A model generated the notes under the pieces. The model saw only the letters and a list, made by a program, of their open reading frames with translations. It searched no databases and was not told the DNA's origin. Positions 43,414 to 54,525 of a stretch of 64,000 bases of DNA are shown one piece after another. The stretch covers positions 688,001-752,000 of the forward strand of contig JBAIAA010000259.1 of NCBI GenBank assembly GCA_037893245.1. Direction: 5' to 3'. Numbering within the stretch: position 1 is the first letter of the stretch; each line of letters starts with the position of its first letter. The stretch is from Crossaster papposus (lineage: Eukaryota > Echinodermata > Asteroidea > Velatida > Solasteridae). A program made the translations under genes and the position numbers.

Positions 43414-44690
43414 CAGGCTGGGCTGCTTCTGCGATGGGTGCTTTGATGGAGAGCATATTCATCCATGCTGTCTGACCATGGAACTGAGCTGCGATACCTT
43501 GGGCAGTGGCCTGAAGCACCTCTAGGGATACTTCTTCAGTGTGTGAAGCGTCTAGCTGCTCGATGTTGTGTGGGATTCGTGACAATGTATCGGCATCTCC
43601 ATTGGCTTTCCCTGGTCTATACCTAATGTCAAGGCTAAAGTCGGCCAATTCTGCAACCCAGCGGTGACCAGTTGCATTCAGCCTTGCCGTCGTCAGGACA
43701 TATGTGAGTGGATTATTGTCCGTGTAGACTGTTGTATGTGTAGCATAATACAGGTAGTCCCTGAAATGTTCAGTGACTGCCCATTTCAGCGCAAGAAATT
43801 ATAGCTTCCCCGAGTGCATGTGGTAGTTCTGTTCAGCTGGTGTTAGGGTACGAGAGCCGAATCCAATGACCCTCAGTCTCCCATCTTGCTTCTGATAGAG
43901 AACAGCGCCAAGTCCATCTTGTGAGGCATCCGTGTGAAGAACAAATGGCAGGCTGAAGTTAGGGTAGGCCATCACTGGTGGTTGATGGAGACAGTCAAGG
44001 ATGTCCTCTAGGACTTCTTGATGGCGTCTCTCCCATTGGACAGGGTCATTTCGGTGCCTCTGGCATTTCTGTTTCTGTGTCTTCTGTGTTTGGCTCTTCT
44101 GGTGGTGCTTGGGTTGGTACTCTTGCGTCACAGGTTTGGCAACTTTGAGAAGGTCGTATATCGCCTTGGCTCTGATGGAGAAATTGGGTATGTACCGTCG
44201 GTTATACCCTACTAGGCCAAGCAGCTTCTGTACCTCCCCGACTGTTACTGGTCGCTTTAGTCTCAGTGCATCCAGAGCTGTGTTCTCCTTTGGATCCATG
44301 CTATGACCATTCTCAGACACTATCCGCCCGAGATACCTAACTTGTGATTGAAAAAAGGAGCACTTGGCCGGTCTTAGTTTCATGCCGTGCTCTTGCATTC
44401 GCTGTAGAACTCTCCTCACCCTTTCCACGTGGTCTTCGAAGGTAGCACTGTAGATCAAGACATCATCTAAGTATATGGTACAAATTTCATTGTTCAGGTC
44501 ATCTAGGCAGGCCTCCATGTGTCGTTGATAGACTGCAGGGGCATTCTTCAAACCAAAAGGAATACGCAGCAACTCGTGTAAATCCCTGATGATAGGCCTT
44601 TCCTTGGTCTACTGTGGTGAACCATCGATTGCCACCGAGGTTATCCAGGACATCCTGGATGCGGGGAATAGGTTGCGATGGTCTTCAGAT
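43400..44690 (-). pseudogene. gypsy reverse transcriptase and RNase H
   Basis: The frame 44572-43799 has FGLKNAPAVYQRHM, catalytic YLDD (TIYLDDVLIYS), and ALRLKRPVTVGEVQKLLGLVGYNRRYI. RNase H follows with VLHTDASQDGLGAVL. A TAA at about 43799-43801 stops it within the conserved GKLxFLALKWAV segment. The same frame reopens and reads through TDNNPLTYVLTTA to RYRPGKANGDADTLSR at 43648-43580. The entry into RT from the upstream frame needs a shift near 44665. The first RT blocks (SSYSSPVVCVRKKDDSLRLC, VDYRQLN) are in the frame ending at 44641. Confidence 0.88.
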
Positions 44691-45900
44691 TCAGCTGTCT
44701 GTAGTCCACACAGAGCCTCAGAGAATCGTCTTTCTTCCTGACGCAGACAACTGGTGATGAGTAACTCGATGAAGATTTATGGATCCACCCCCTCTGAAGG
44801 AGATCCAAGATGTATTCTTTCACTTCACGGTACAATGGACGAGGTATGGATTGATAGGTTCGCTGAACAGGTGTTTTATCGTTGAGTGTGATCTTCATTT
44901 GAAGTTCCTTGATGCACCCCATGTCTTGTTCTGTACGAACAAATGCACCAGCTTCTTCCTTGATCATCTTCATGGCTATGGAGGGCTGCGTTTCTGGAAG
45001 ATGTGCCAAGTCAACCGGTGGAATCCAACCCAGGTCTACTGAGATTGATGCCGCGTCCATCTGTGTTTCGGGGGGAGGTTGGATTTCTCCCGATATTACA
45101 GACTGGATTAACTGTAGAGTGCCTAGCGAAGTTTTCCGTCGGAGGACGATGTCATGTTTGGTGGGGTTGGTCATGACTATGTTGACGCGGCAGGAGTTGC
45201 CCTTAGGAATTGTCAACACTGCATCATCTACTTCCAACCCCTCTGGCCATTGTGCTTGTAGGTCCGATTCAAACATCACTGTTATCGCTTCTGTTGATCC
45301 AGTGTGTGCTCGACATTGTATACTTGCACAGGAACCCTTCTGGACAATAACATATTTTCTGCCAACCTTCAATGTGCACAGCTGGGAAGGCTCTGGCTCC
45401 TGTAGTAGGTTTACTAGTGCTGTGATGTCCTCCTTTCTAAAAGAAGAGAAAGCATTCCACATTGCTGTCAGCAAGGAATCAGATGGACATCTTTGGTCTC
45501 TTACCAGCTCCTGCAGGACGTTGGAACCAATGATGGGGTTCTCGAGATGATCACTGGTTACTAGCACCGGGATGAGTAGTGACTTGCTCTGAGGGCTGCT
45601 GTTCATCAACTCGAAATCTACTTCAACATAGCCATCATATGGAAGTTGGGCGTTGTTGGCCGTTGAAATCAGGAGTGTGTTGGAATCCAGTAAGTCGGAC
45701 ACAGGATGAATCTTTGAACCTGGCATGTGTTGTCGAACCCATGAAGCAGAGACGAGTGAAACCTGTGCTCCGGTGTCCCATAGGGCTTCTGTCTCCCTTC
45801 CAGCCAAGTAACAACATATGATATACTTTGGTCCTACCAGTTTGACAAGTTTTGATTGATGTTGAGAAAGATGTTTGGCCGACAGGGACAACAGTGAAAC
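44641..45900 (-). pseudogene. gypsy protease and RT N-terminal region
   Basis: Within a long frame (46194-44641) the protease has the aspartic active-site motif ALWDTGAQVSLV (about 45770) and a flap/IIGSNVL block (about 45520). A linker leads to QSIPRPLYREVKEYI and RT entry. The frame ends by shift at 44641. The role is polyprotein cleavage and start of cDNA synthesis. Confidence 0.83.
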
Positions 45901-46745
45901 ACTCTCTGGGACCCTGGATTGTGGTCGGTGATTGGACTTTACTGGGGACTGGGATGATGGACGGGCAGTGACGTGTCCCCTTCGCGTGCCCACCTGTCGT
46001 TTCCCGACCTCTGTCTTCGTTGCCTGCACCCCCTCTGGAAATGGTCGGCGCTGCCACAGATGAAGCAGTGGTTGCAGACAGATCCCGTACAACATCACGG
46101 CAGCTCTTACATCCCCACTCCTCGAGTGGTCGGCTTGATTTGCGCTGGTCTTTGCGAGCCGGACGGGTGTCGCTGGTGGCCTGCATGGCTGCAAGCTCTG
46201 CTCGGATGAGTTGCAGTTGCTCCGCCATGTTTGCCTGCTGTGCCTCTATGGCACTCACATGTACGGACTTGACTTTTCGTTGTTTACCAAGCCTTTCCGC
46301 CTCACGACCCTCCGCAACCTTAAGACGCTTGAACATGATCTCATCACTGGACGAGGGATCTTCTAGTAGTGGCTTTAGATCAGCCCTGATGTTGTCGTTA
46401 GAGAGCCCAGTGTACAGGGAGTGTAGAAACATTTTCTGTACTAGGTCCATTTCATATTTGACGTGAGAGTCATCCTTAGATAAGGCCTGGACGATTCTTT
46501 GACGGAGATCTAGCATCCTGACTAGAAAGTCATGGGCTGACTCTCTGGTTCCCTGGGAGGCGGATGACAGCTCCTTGTACAGATCTGTAGCGTCTCCCTC
46601 CCTGTAGTGGGCCTGTAGGATGTCTCGTAGTACTGGCAGGGTTTAGGGACGCCTTACTCTCCAGGTAGCTTTTGAGGCGCATACCAGGGTTGATCGCCCG
46701 TAAGATAGCCTCACAGATGTCTGCCTCCTTGTAGCCCTTGGCCAA
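45901..46745 (-). pseudogene. gypsy gag remnant with CCHC zinc knuckle
   Basis: Frame 46745 starts MAKGYKEADICEAILRAINP. Frame 46516 continues MLDLRQRIVQALS...YTGLSNDNIRADLKP, a capsid-like helical region, then RLKVAEGREAERL. A third frame near 46030-46075 reads CFICGSADHFQRGC, a C-X2-C-X4-H-X4-C knuckle for RNA binding. Three frames mean at least two shifts. The N-terminal matrix part is lost in the 5' deletion. Confidence 0.8.
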
Positions 46746-46746
46746 G

Positions 46747-46781
46747 GTGTCTGTGTGTGGCTTAATACACAGGGCTCTACA
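46747..46781 (-). repeat. gypsy 5' LTR remnant, 35 bp
   Basis: It is identical to the terminal 35 bp of the 3' LTR (40943-40977). It keeps the element's outer end and target duplication but none of the rest of the LTR. Confidence 0.8.
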
Positions 46782-47142
46782 ATATGAATAAACCTTGAAT
46801 AGTGCACTTGAAATTTTAAATTAGCTAGAGGTCCACAGCAAGCTTGTTTTTCGTTAAAATTGCATCGTACGTCAGCCATTTTGATTTACTTTTTTTAAGC
46901 TTTGCGAGAAGAAATTCGACAACTCTTTGCTGAATACCAGACGGCTATTTACTGTGAGTTGAATAGGTACATACAACAGTCGTTGTTTTGTGCTATAAAT
47001 ACACCTACGACGCATCGCACGTACGATGTGTTTTGTGAAATCGATTTCAAGACGCGTCGCAGTTGCGACGCGTCGTAGAGATACGACGCGTCGCAGGGCT
47101 GCGATGCGTCGTAAGTTAAGAAGAGTTTACTGAAATCGGGTG

Positions 47143-48190
47143 CAGGAGGGCCAGGAGAAAAATCGTCATGATGACGTCATCGTGGGTCATTTGACATCAC
47201 ATTAAAGGTTTATAAGACCCTCTATCTCTAGAAGTACAGACTCGATTGGGGACAAACTTGATATGCAAGTATCCCGGGATGTGTTAAAGACAAAAATTAA
47301 GATGACATCACGATGACGTCATCGGGTGTCATGTGACGTCACATTAAAGACGCAGTTTTCCCTATGGTTTTGTACACGTTTTTTGTCAGACTATTGAATT
47401 TGACAAACTTGGTATGCAAGTATTCCAGTATGTGTTATAGACGCAATTTCAGATGACATCACCAAATCATGATTACATCATCGGGTGTCATGTGTCGTCA
47501 CATTAAAGTTTAGTTTTCCCGATAGGATTTGTACACGTTTTTTCAACCAATATATCTTTGAAACTTGCGTAAATCCGATCGACTTTAGACTTGACACACA
47601 CACTTAGACCACCACCCATATATTAAAAGTCATTTTAAACACCCGTGGTTTTTTTTTCCCACTTTCAGACTTTTTCCTATAGGATTTGTACACGTTTTTT
47701 TCTGCCAATACACTTTGAGACTTTGGCGAATCCGATCGACTTAAAACTTGGCATACACTTATAACACCACCCACAGATGGTCTTAGAAGAAATTTGTCGC
47801 GATTACGTCATTCAAGGTCACGTGACTTCACGTTAAAGGTGATTTTTGTCCATAGGGTTTGTACACGTTTTCCTTCAGACTATTGACGTTGACACTTTGT
47901 TAAATCGATTGACTTGAGACTTGGCATACACTTAGAACACCACCCACAGATGGTCCTGAAAGAAATTCGGCACGAGTGCGTCATTTAAGGTCACTTGGCG
48001 TCACGTTAAAGATTCAATTTTACCCCCATTAGGTTTTGTACACGTTTTTCTTTAGACTATTGACTTTGACCCTTTTGTAAATTTGATCGACTTGAGACTT
48101 GGCACACACCTCGACCACCATCCCAAGGAGGGGGGCCAAGGGGAAAATCGTCAACATGACCTCCTCGTGGGTCATGTGACGTCATAATAA
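47143..48190 (+). mobile_element. HINE copy 5, middle part
   Basis: It resumes with GAGGGCC and carries repeated GATGACGTCATCG, TTTGTACACG and ACCACCACCCA blocks. It is cut at 48190 by a Harbinger-like MITE and resumes at 48965. Confidence 0.68.
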
Positions 48191-48964
48191 AGGAAAATTC
48201 CAGGCTCAACAATATTTTACTTAGTCTATAAGAATATATGGTAACATACTGACTCCGCAGAGAATTTGTTTTGATTTGTTATCGAGAATGACACACGCGC
48301 CTATTATATTCACGATTTCTATTATATTCACGATTTCACGAGGGCGCGGCCATATTGTTCAAATTTCCCGCCTCGCCCGGGAAATTATGACGTGGTGTCT
48401 GCACCTCAATGCACATCGCTTTATTGCCTGTTGTTCGCACTGGTATCCCACCTTGACGCGGCCAAGGGGGTACATTATGCAGACGTATGTTGTGCGGCGC
48501 CCGACTATTGCGAGTACATGTATTGCATTTCTGTGCAGAATATCTACTTGAAGCACCACAAACTATCGTTTATTTTTTAATTTTTTTAGAAAAATAGAAA
48601 ATCGATGAGCTAGTAATTATTGCATCAGGTCTTTCTCCGTATGATTTTGAGCCCACTTTCACATGTACATGGTTGTACAGTACACATTATGTATACACTA
48701 TACCGTACAAAAAAGGGTTCACTTGCATTCATTGCGCGTGCAGGGCCGCTATCGATCGGGCTTCGCGTACTGATGGTGCAGACACTACGTCACATATCTC
48801 GGATGTACCAATAAACCAGAACAAAATGGCGGTAAGCGCAGTGCGAGAAAATCTCTGTTTTATACGATTACCGAAACCGATAAAAATGAAATAAAAATCA
48901 AGTCACAATTGCAATTGACACTCTTTAACATTATGCAATTATAAACTATGGGTGGAGTTTCCCT
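48191..48964. mobile_element. Harbinger-like MITE, family C, TWA duplication
   Basis: The ends AGGAAAATTCCA and, inverted, AGGGAAACTCCA are flanked by TAA (48188-48190) and TTA (48965-48967). It interrupts the HINE text GTCACATTAAAGGTGCAG. It has no transposase; short frames match nothing known. Confidence 0.68.
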
Positions 48965-49720
48965 TTAAACGTGCAGTTTTTAGGACCCTCTATCTCTAGA
49001 AGTAAAAGTCCGATTGGGGTCAAACTTGGTATGCAAGTATTCCAGGATGTGTTATAGACGGAAATTAAGATGACATCATAATGACATCATCGGGTGTCAT
49101 GTGACGTCACATTAAAGGTGCAGTTTTTAGGACCCTGTATCTCTGGAAGTACAGGTCCGATTGTGCTCAAACTTGGTTTACAGGAATTCAGGGAAGTGTT
49201 ATAGACAAACATTAGGGTGACGTCATGATGACGTCATCGGGTGTCATGCGACGTCACATTCAAGGTACAGTTTTGCCCATAGGATTTGTACACTTTTTTC
49301 CAACCAATATATCTTTGCACTTGAGTAAATCCGATCGACTTCAGACTTGGCACACACATAGACCACCACATATTGAAAGTAATTTTAGACACTCGAAACA
49401 GCTCTGTGTTTGTCAATTTTTTTCTCCTTCACACTCCTTCTCATAGGGTTTGTACACGTTTTTTGTTCAGACAATACACTTTGGCACTTTGGTAAATTCG
49501 ATCGACTTGAGCCTTGGCATACACTTAGACCACCACTCACAGATGGTCCTAGAAGAAATTTGTCACGATTGCGGTTTTCATAGTCACGTGACGTCACTTT
49601 AAAGGAGCAATTTTTCCCCATAGGTTTTGTACACGTATTTCTTCAGACTATTGACTTTGAAACTTAGGTAAATTCGATTGACTTGAGACATAGCACACAC
49701 CTCGACCACCATAGAGCTCA
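48965..49720 (+). mobile_element. HINE family, right part and a further partial copy
   Basis: Family text continues to CGAAACAGCTCTGTGTTTGTC near 49393-49413, where the 3' hairpin is cut after its first arm. The text then switches to an internal block of another copy ending near 49720. No CTAG end is kept. Confidence 0.6.
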
Positions 49721-50559
49721 ATTTTGGAGATATGGCGGTTTACATATTGATTACTTCCTTGGAGTTCAAATTACACAACTGAGAAAACAGGCTTTGAAAT
49801 AGCCGGCCTTGTTGTACTACAACAGAACATTGCACACAAAATTGTTGTTTTCCCACTTTATTCATCAAAATCAATATTTCTTTAAATGGAACCCGAAACT
49901 GTGGGTATTAAAGATGTCATTCATGACAACAAATTACAACCACATTTTGATGAAATGTTTACCCTCTCAACGTTGAGCAGGCCATTACATGATAGTGCGG
50001 AGCGCGACTTAAATACAATTTTGTGTAGAGCCAGTCACATTATTGTCAACTGATTTTGAGGTACCGGTATGTCAAATGCTATTTGGACCGTTTTAAATTT
50101 CCATATGTCATTTCGACCGGTGCTTTGTGTTAAAGACTGACGGGTGGCCACATGTACTGGGTCGGACACCGTCGGTCTTGAAAAATAGGTACCCGATCAA
50201 CCGGCGGCTGAAAATCGCTATACCAAACAAAAACTGTGGATCCTGTAATGTTCGTTGTAGCGGCGTTCCACTGTACTCCTTATTACCGCCGGGCGTCCGT
50301 TCATATCGTTCAGCGTTGCTCTCTGCGGCAGCGGGGAGACACGATATACTCTCCCATTTAAGTTAACATGACAATAGGGGTATTGTGTAAGTTTGATAAT
50401 AAGTACGTCTCTATTTTGTGCGATATAATACAAGACAGATTCAGCCATGCATGGGTTCGTCCAATAAAATCCGGTGTCTCGTACATCGCAATATTTTTCA
50501 TTTTGGGCTTGGCGTTCATTGGATACTAAATTTTATGCGCAAAAAGAAAACGATTTTGT
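49721..50559. other. No gene recognised
   Basis: Mixed-composition DNA with short open frames only. Confidence 0.35.
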
Positions 50560-51180
50560 AGCCAATGAAAATGGCTCTTACGGCCACACGCGGGACGTCA
50601 AAACCAGTCAACATGGCCGATACTCGTAATCGTACATGTAGGTTTTCATTGCAAATATTTCACTGATTTCTGCCAAGCAGAAACAAGAAGCTAACCTACA
50701 AGCCTTGTCAGCTGCATTTTTTTTATTTTCAAACGTGTACAGTCATATTAAATGACGGTCACGAACGGTGTACATGTATGTAGGACTGTAGAAATAAGAT
50801 CATCAAAATCATCAATTATTGTTGTTTTCATGTCCGTGCGCACATGTTCCATGACCGGGCATGACCGGGTCTGTAATTTATAGTTTTAAAGATATTTATG
50901 AACATCATATTCATGAAAACTCCGTTATTTGGTTTACGACCCATTTTGTTTTTAGTAGCCGGTGCTAGCCGGCCTAGGCGGCATTCATTTTGGTTTCAAA
51001 TTACATATAGATATTTTGTTATGAATAAGATAATTTATATATCATATTCATGCAAAATGTGTTATTGGGTTCACCACCCACAGGGAAACCCCTGACCAAT
51101 TTTTACCCTTTAGAAGGGTTGACATGGTAGTTGATATTTGGGCCGATTTAATGTGTTGTGTTTGTGTTTTACTGATATCA
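50560..51180 (+). pseudogene. Degenerate duplicate of the 5' part of the 51.4-kb gene
   Basis: Text runs parallel to 51420-52200: AACATGGCCGATAC at 50612 against 51437, GCCAAGCAGAAACAAGAAG at 50673 against 51873, CTTGTCAGCTGCA at 50703 against 51910, and TGTGCGCACATGTTCC. Both then share ATTTTGTTAT.AATAAGATA. Most of the first exon is deleted and the splice-donor position reads CTAACC instead of GTAACC. It is a decayed tandem copy. Confidence 0.75.
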
Positions 51181-51235
51181 AGTTACGCTGGTGCTCGAAC
51201 AAGAGAGGGTGCTTCAGACACTAAAATAGTTTTGT

Positions 51236-51421
51236 AGCCAATGAACATGGCTGTTAATAGCTACCACACGTAGGACGTCAAAACCAGTGACAACGTCAAC
51301 AACAATGAATATGGCTGTTAGCTACCCCACGTAGGACGTCGAAACCAGCGACAACGTCAACAACAATAAACGTGGCTGTTATTACGGCACATGGGGCTTC
51401 GAAACCAGTGGCAATGTCAAA
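51236..51421. repeat. About 60-bp tandem repeats upstream of the start codon
   Basis: Three to four units containing GGCTGTTA, CCACGTAGGACGTC, AAACCAG and GACAACGTCAACAACAAT lie just ahead of the ATG at 51441. The related single unit before the duplicate copy is at about 50565. Confidence 0.75.
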
Positions 51422-51440
51422 ACAATCGTCTTAGGTTAAC

Positions 51441-51662
51441 ATGGCCGATACAAGTAAGGAAAATAAAACAGAGTCAACACAAATAAAATGCTATGCCCAT
51501 TTAGCTCATGTTATTCAAGACCTGAAACTAGTTACTAAGACATCGCGGACGAAGTTCCTAGAAAGTGTAGACATTTGGAAAGATTTGGGTGGGACATCGG
51601 CTGAAATAGCGAGGAGTTTCGTAGCAGAGCATGATGGCAGTGACGGTATACTTAATAAATAA
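51441..51662 (+). CDS. First exon frame of the uncharacterised family gene
   Basis: The ATG at 51441 is the same start word found in the duplicate at 50614. The frame is intact to 51645, after which it runs into a SINE-like insertion and stops at 51660-51662. The product is polar with CYAHLAHVIQDLK and SRTKFLESVDIWKDL, probably helical. It is listed as a coding piece of the pseudogene. Confidence 0.5.
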   Translation: MADTSKENKTESTQIKCYAHLAHVIQDLKLVTKTSRTKFLESVDIWKDLGGTSAEIARSFVAEHDGSDGILNK

Positions 51663-51800
51663 TAATAATATGGATTTATAATGCGCACTTCTCCAGAAAA
51701 CCGATCAAGGCGCCTACACAAAAAGAAAACATTATACAATAGAAAATGAAAAATAAACATAATTGAACTTAAACTTAACTTAATTGGACTCGCAATGCCC
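51647..51800 (-). mobile_element. SINE-like 3' fragment inserted in the exon
   Basis: The text AATAATAATAATATGGATTT, then TAATGCGCACTT and AAGGCGCCTACA resembles the widespread invertebrate short element with GATTTATA.AGCGC and CAAGGCGC. It splits the exon between the GSDG and GGFHRKC blocks. Flanking words GGCAGTGACGG and CCCATGACGGCGG may be a diverged target duplication. Confidence 0.5.
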
Positions 51801-52317
51801 ATGACGGCGGTTTTCATCGCAAGTGCTACCAATATTTCACCGATTCTACAAAACAGAAACGGGTTCTCATTGCCAAGCAGAAACAAGAAGGTAACCTACA
51901 TGTACAAGCCTTGTCAGCTGCAGGCAAGCAAATAGGTGTTAGTTGTGTTCAGTCATGCTTGTCTCATATCTGTGCGCACATGTTCCGGTTCCGTGTCATG
52001 CATTTTTTTTCAATCCAATTATTTTTCTTATAAAATAGGAAGCTCGACCTTAGACATTCATTTTGGTCGCACTACCAGTAATTGTAGACATTTTGTTATA
52101 AATAAGATAGTTGATATGTTTTAAGATATTCATTATCATATGCATGCAATCTGTTATTACATTCACCATCCATATAGGGAACCCCTGGCCATTATTTGAA
52201 CTGGCAAATGCATAAAGTTCAAAAGAAAAAACCAGAGTGGTTTTGGTTGTCGGAGTATACATGTGCATTAAAACATTTAAGATTTATTGAGTTGTGGGTA
52301 TTTCCTTTGTTTTGCAG

Positions 52318-52920
52318 ATAACAATGCCAGTACACGAACAGCAGAGGTTGCTTCAGACACCGAACCCCCAGAAGAAGAAAAAAACGAATCCTGCGTTCAG
52401 ATTCAGGTTTAAACAAAACGACAGCCGCCAGATCTGGCCATGTACTTTCAAGGATGTGCAACGTTTGTCGTGGTGCTCGGTACACGACAGGTCGTGATGG
52501 AAAGAGGAAGAAGCAACCACTAGTCCAGTGTGAGCTTATTGATGGCGGTAAGCTTCTGGAGGCTGCAAATTTTGAAACGAGATGAGAATTTGCTTCTCCA
52601 CATTGAAAACAGAGACTGTGTCATTATCATTGAACTAAGATATCATGCCTCTTGCCATAAGGACTAAACAAGGTTTCTTAGTAAACCTAAGTGTAACTGT
52701 TAATGTACCGTCGGCTCTTTACTCAACAGCTTTTAAGAAATTTTGCAGAGAAATAATAGATGGCCGTGTCATTAATGACAAAGAAATATTGAGAATGACT
52801 CAACTGAAGAGGGTCTTCGACCGGACTGTACGAGACGTTGAAAATGAAGATTCGTCTTCTTACAAGACATGGAGTCTCAAGCAACGGTTGAAAGAAGCAT
52901 ATCCCCAACTACACTTTTGA
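52318..52920 (+). pseudogene. Second exon of the family gene with Cys/His motif
   Basis: The acceptor TTTCCTTTGTTTTGCAG ends at 52317. The first codon completes the phase left at 51890, giving an acidic linker (TEPPEEEKNE), then a TAA near 52402. Two shifts later, GKRKKQPLVQCELIDGGKLLEAA, LLLHIENRDCVIIELRYHAS and a TAA within the YHxxCxxxY segment follow. The end, KTWSLKQRLKEAYPQLHF, is open in frame 52645. Confidence 0.68.
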
Positions 52921-52934
52921 AACCGAATAGACGG

Positions 52935-53474
52935 TATTGTGATGAACCATCAACTATACGTTTATAAACATTGACATGAATTGTATGGTGCATGTTCTTA
53001 ATGCCAAGTCACTCATTATTGATTTGCAGAGTCTAATTGGACAACACTGTTCGTGGGCGTGGCTTAAGTCACCACTTAGCAATACAACATTTTGATTGGT
53101 TAGTACATCCTCTGTACTTGGTTAATGATGTTCATTTATTGTAAGTAATTGTATAGGGACCGAGATGGCCTATAAAAGGCAGAGCGAGAGAGATTAAACC
53201 TCACTTCTTCACTTGGGTGGGACCAAAGAAGTCAAAGAAGTCTCCTGTGTCTAATCATTTGTCTAATTGTTGCCGTCTCGAGGTATAGTCTCCACCGGTC
53301 ATCCACCCTTATTCCACATGTGGCCCAAATCCACTAGCCAACCACCCCAATCCACCCAATCCACCCAATCCACAGGTTAATCCACCCAAATCACTCCACC
53401 CCACCCACAACGAGCTGAGTCCACTGCTTGGTGCTTCCCCCCAGTGGTGCGGAACTTGACGTGCCGGATGTCAC
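52935..53474 (+). mobile_element. Possible solo LTR or promoter-bearing insertion
   Basis: Between the PQLHF block and the ETDFVYVDSLS block lies non-coding sequence with a TATA box (CCTATAAAAGGCAGAGCG at 53170), a possible leader and a Pro/His-type CCACCCAATCCA microsatellite (53340-53380). This layout resembles an LTR with its TATA box and downstream leader. Ends and target duplication were not defined. Confidence 0.4.
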
Positions 53475-54137
53475 TTGGTGCTGTGGCCTACAACTGCAGG
53501 TGCTCTAACTCCATTGCGACTTGGTCAGACAGACAGTGAACCTACGACTTGGCGACACGCGTTACAGTATGAAACTGACTTTGTGTATGTAGATAGCTTG
53601 TCCTTTCTAAATGATTGTAAAGTGGATTTGGATACCAACAGCGACACTGACACAAGTACCAGTGAAGAAGAACAGAGCCCCTCTCTTAGGTCTAGAAGAA
53701 AGGCGAGCCAAATCAGATTATCGGCTAACAATCTTATGAGCACTTTGCAAGACCGTTTCCCCACTGCCCTTGACATTAAAAGAAAAATTGAGCTAATGTC
53801 ATCTGACAAACTCCCATGGCCTCCAACATTTGCTTTTGTTGAGTTTGTTGAAGTATGTGAAGGAGAAACTCAACGAATTCTGACAATCGCCCATGATATC
53901 GTCTACACGGCAACAAAGGGAAGAAAAGCATTGCCAAAGCACATGTCCTTGGCAATGGCTGTACGCCATATGACTGGTTCGGCACAACTGGTTGGGCTGT
54001 TGAATGGTCTGGGTCACTGTGTCTCCCACACGTCAGCTCTTGAGCACGACACTGCATTGGCCCAGCAGGAAATTCAAAGGGGCTCTCCCATTATGCTTAG
54101 TGAAAGGCACATTCACTACCTTTGTTTGGGATACTAA
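53475..54137 (+). pseudogene. Third coding block of the family gene
   Basis: The frame of 220 codons covers ETDFVYVDSLS, an acidic Ser/Thr-rich stretch (TSEEEQSP), a basic LRSRRKASQIR, then the conserved IAHDIVYTATKGRKALPKHM and LGHCVSHTSALEHDTALAQQ blocks. The upstream ATG at 53475 may belong to the insertion. A shift near 54108 moves the sequel into the 54004-54429 frame, which is open to 54427. Confidence 0.65.
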
Positions 54138-54525
54138 TGACTTTGGAGAGGAGACACTGTCAAGTAAGGGAACCACCAATAATACCAATGGCATCGCAAT
54201 GCAGCATTCAGAACCACAAACTTCCACAACAGAGCAGATACCAAAGACAGTCCATGACGAGGACAAGGAAACGCTTATTGTCAGCACCAGATGTAGAATT
54301 GGTAGCATTCCGTGGTGCAAAAAATCGTCTCCAGCAACATTTGCCTTCGGATCAGTGGGTGAGCGTCTCCTCCCAGCATTCAATCAGCTACTTAACAAAG
54401 AACTTCCACCAAAGGCTACAGTAGCATAGCTACCAGTGATTGATGCAAGTCCGACAGACCTAAATACTGTGAATACAATTCTTCATCAGAGTGTGGAAAT
54501 TGTCAATAAATTAGAACTTTAATCG

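Larger units (their letters stand above)
39123..46781 (-). mobile_element. Ty3/gypsy LTR retrotransposon, 5' LTR nearly lost
   Basis: The element begins and ends with TG...CA (TGTTACATGG at 39123, CTCTACA at 46781), flanked by ATAT (39119-39122 and 46782-46785). It sits within the family A MITE, whose other copy shows the site empty near 7710. On the minus strand the order is gag, protease, RT, RNase H, integrase, polypurine tract and 3' LTR. The 5' LTR is only 35 bp (46747-46781) joined straight to gag, so the primer-binding site and leader are deleted. Confidence 0.88.
38826..47142. mobile_element. Harbinger-like family A element, copy 2, host of a gypsy element
   Basis: The ends CACCCGATTTCACTAAA at 38826 and CTGAAATCGGGTG ending at 47142 match the copy at 7453-8638. 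It is flanked by CTG (38823-38825) and CAG (47143-47145). Uninterrupted HINE copies (18.0 and 20.5 kb) read CCACCATCCCCAGGAGGGCC here, a single CAG, which supports a 3-bp CWG duplication. Without the gypsy element it is only about 660 bp long. Subterminal GACGCGTCG words repeat at both ends. Confidence 0.82.

Noticed and set aside
45635-45980. Extension of the gag frame into the protease region
   Set aside because: Out of frame with the protease DTGA motif, which is read in the 46194-44641 frame.
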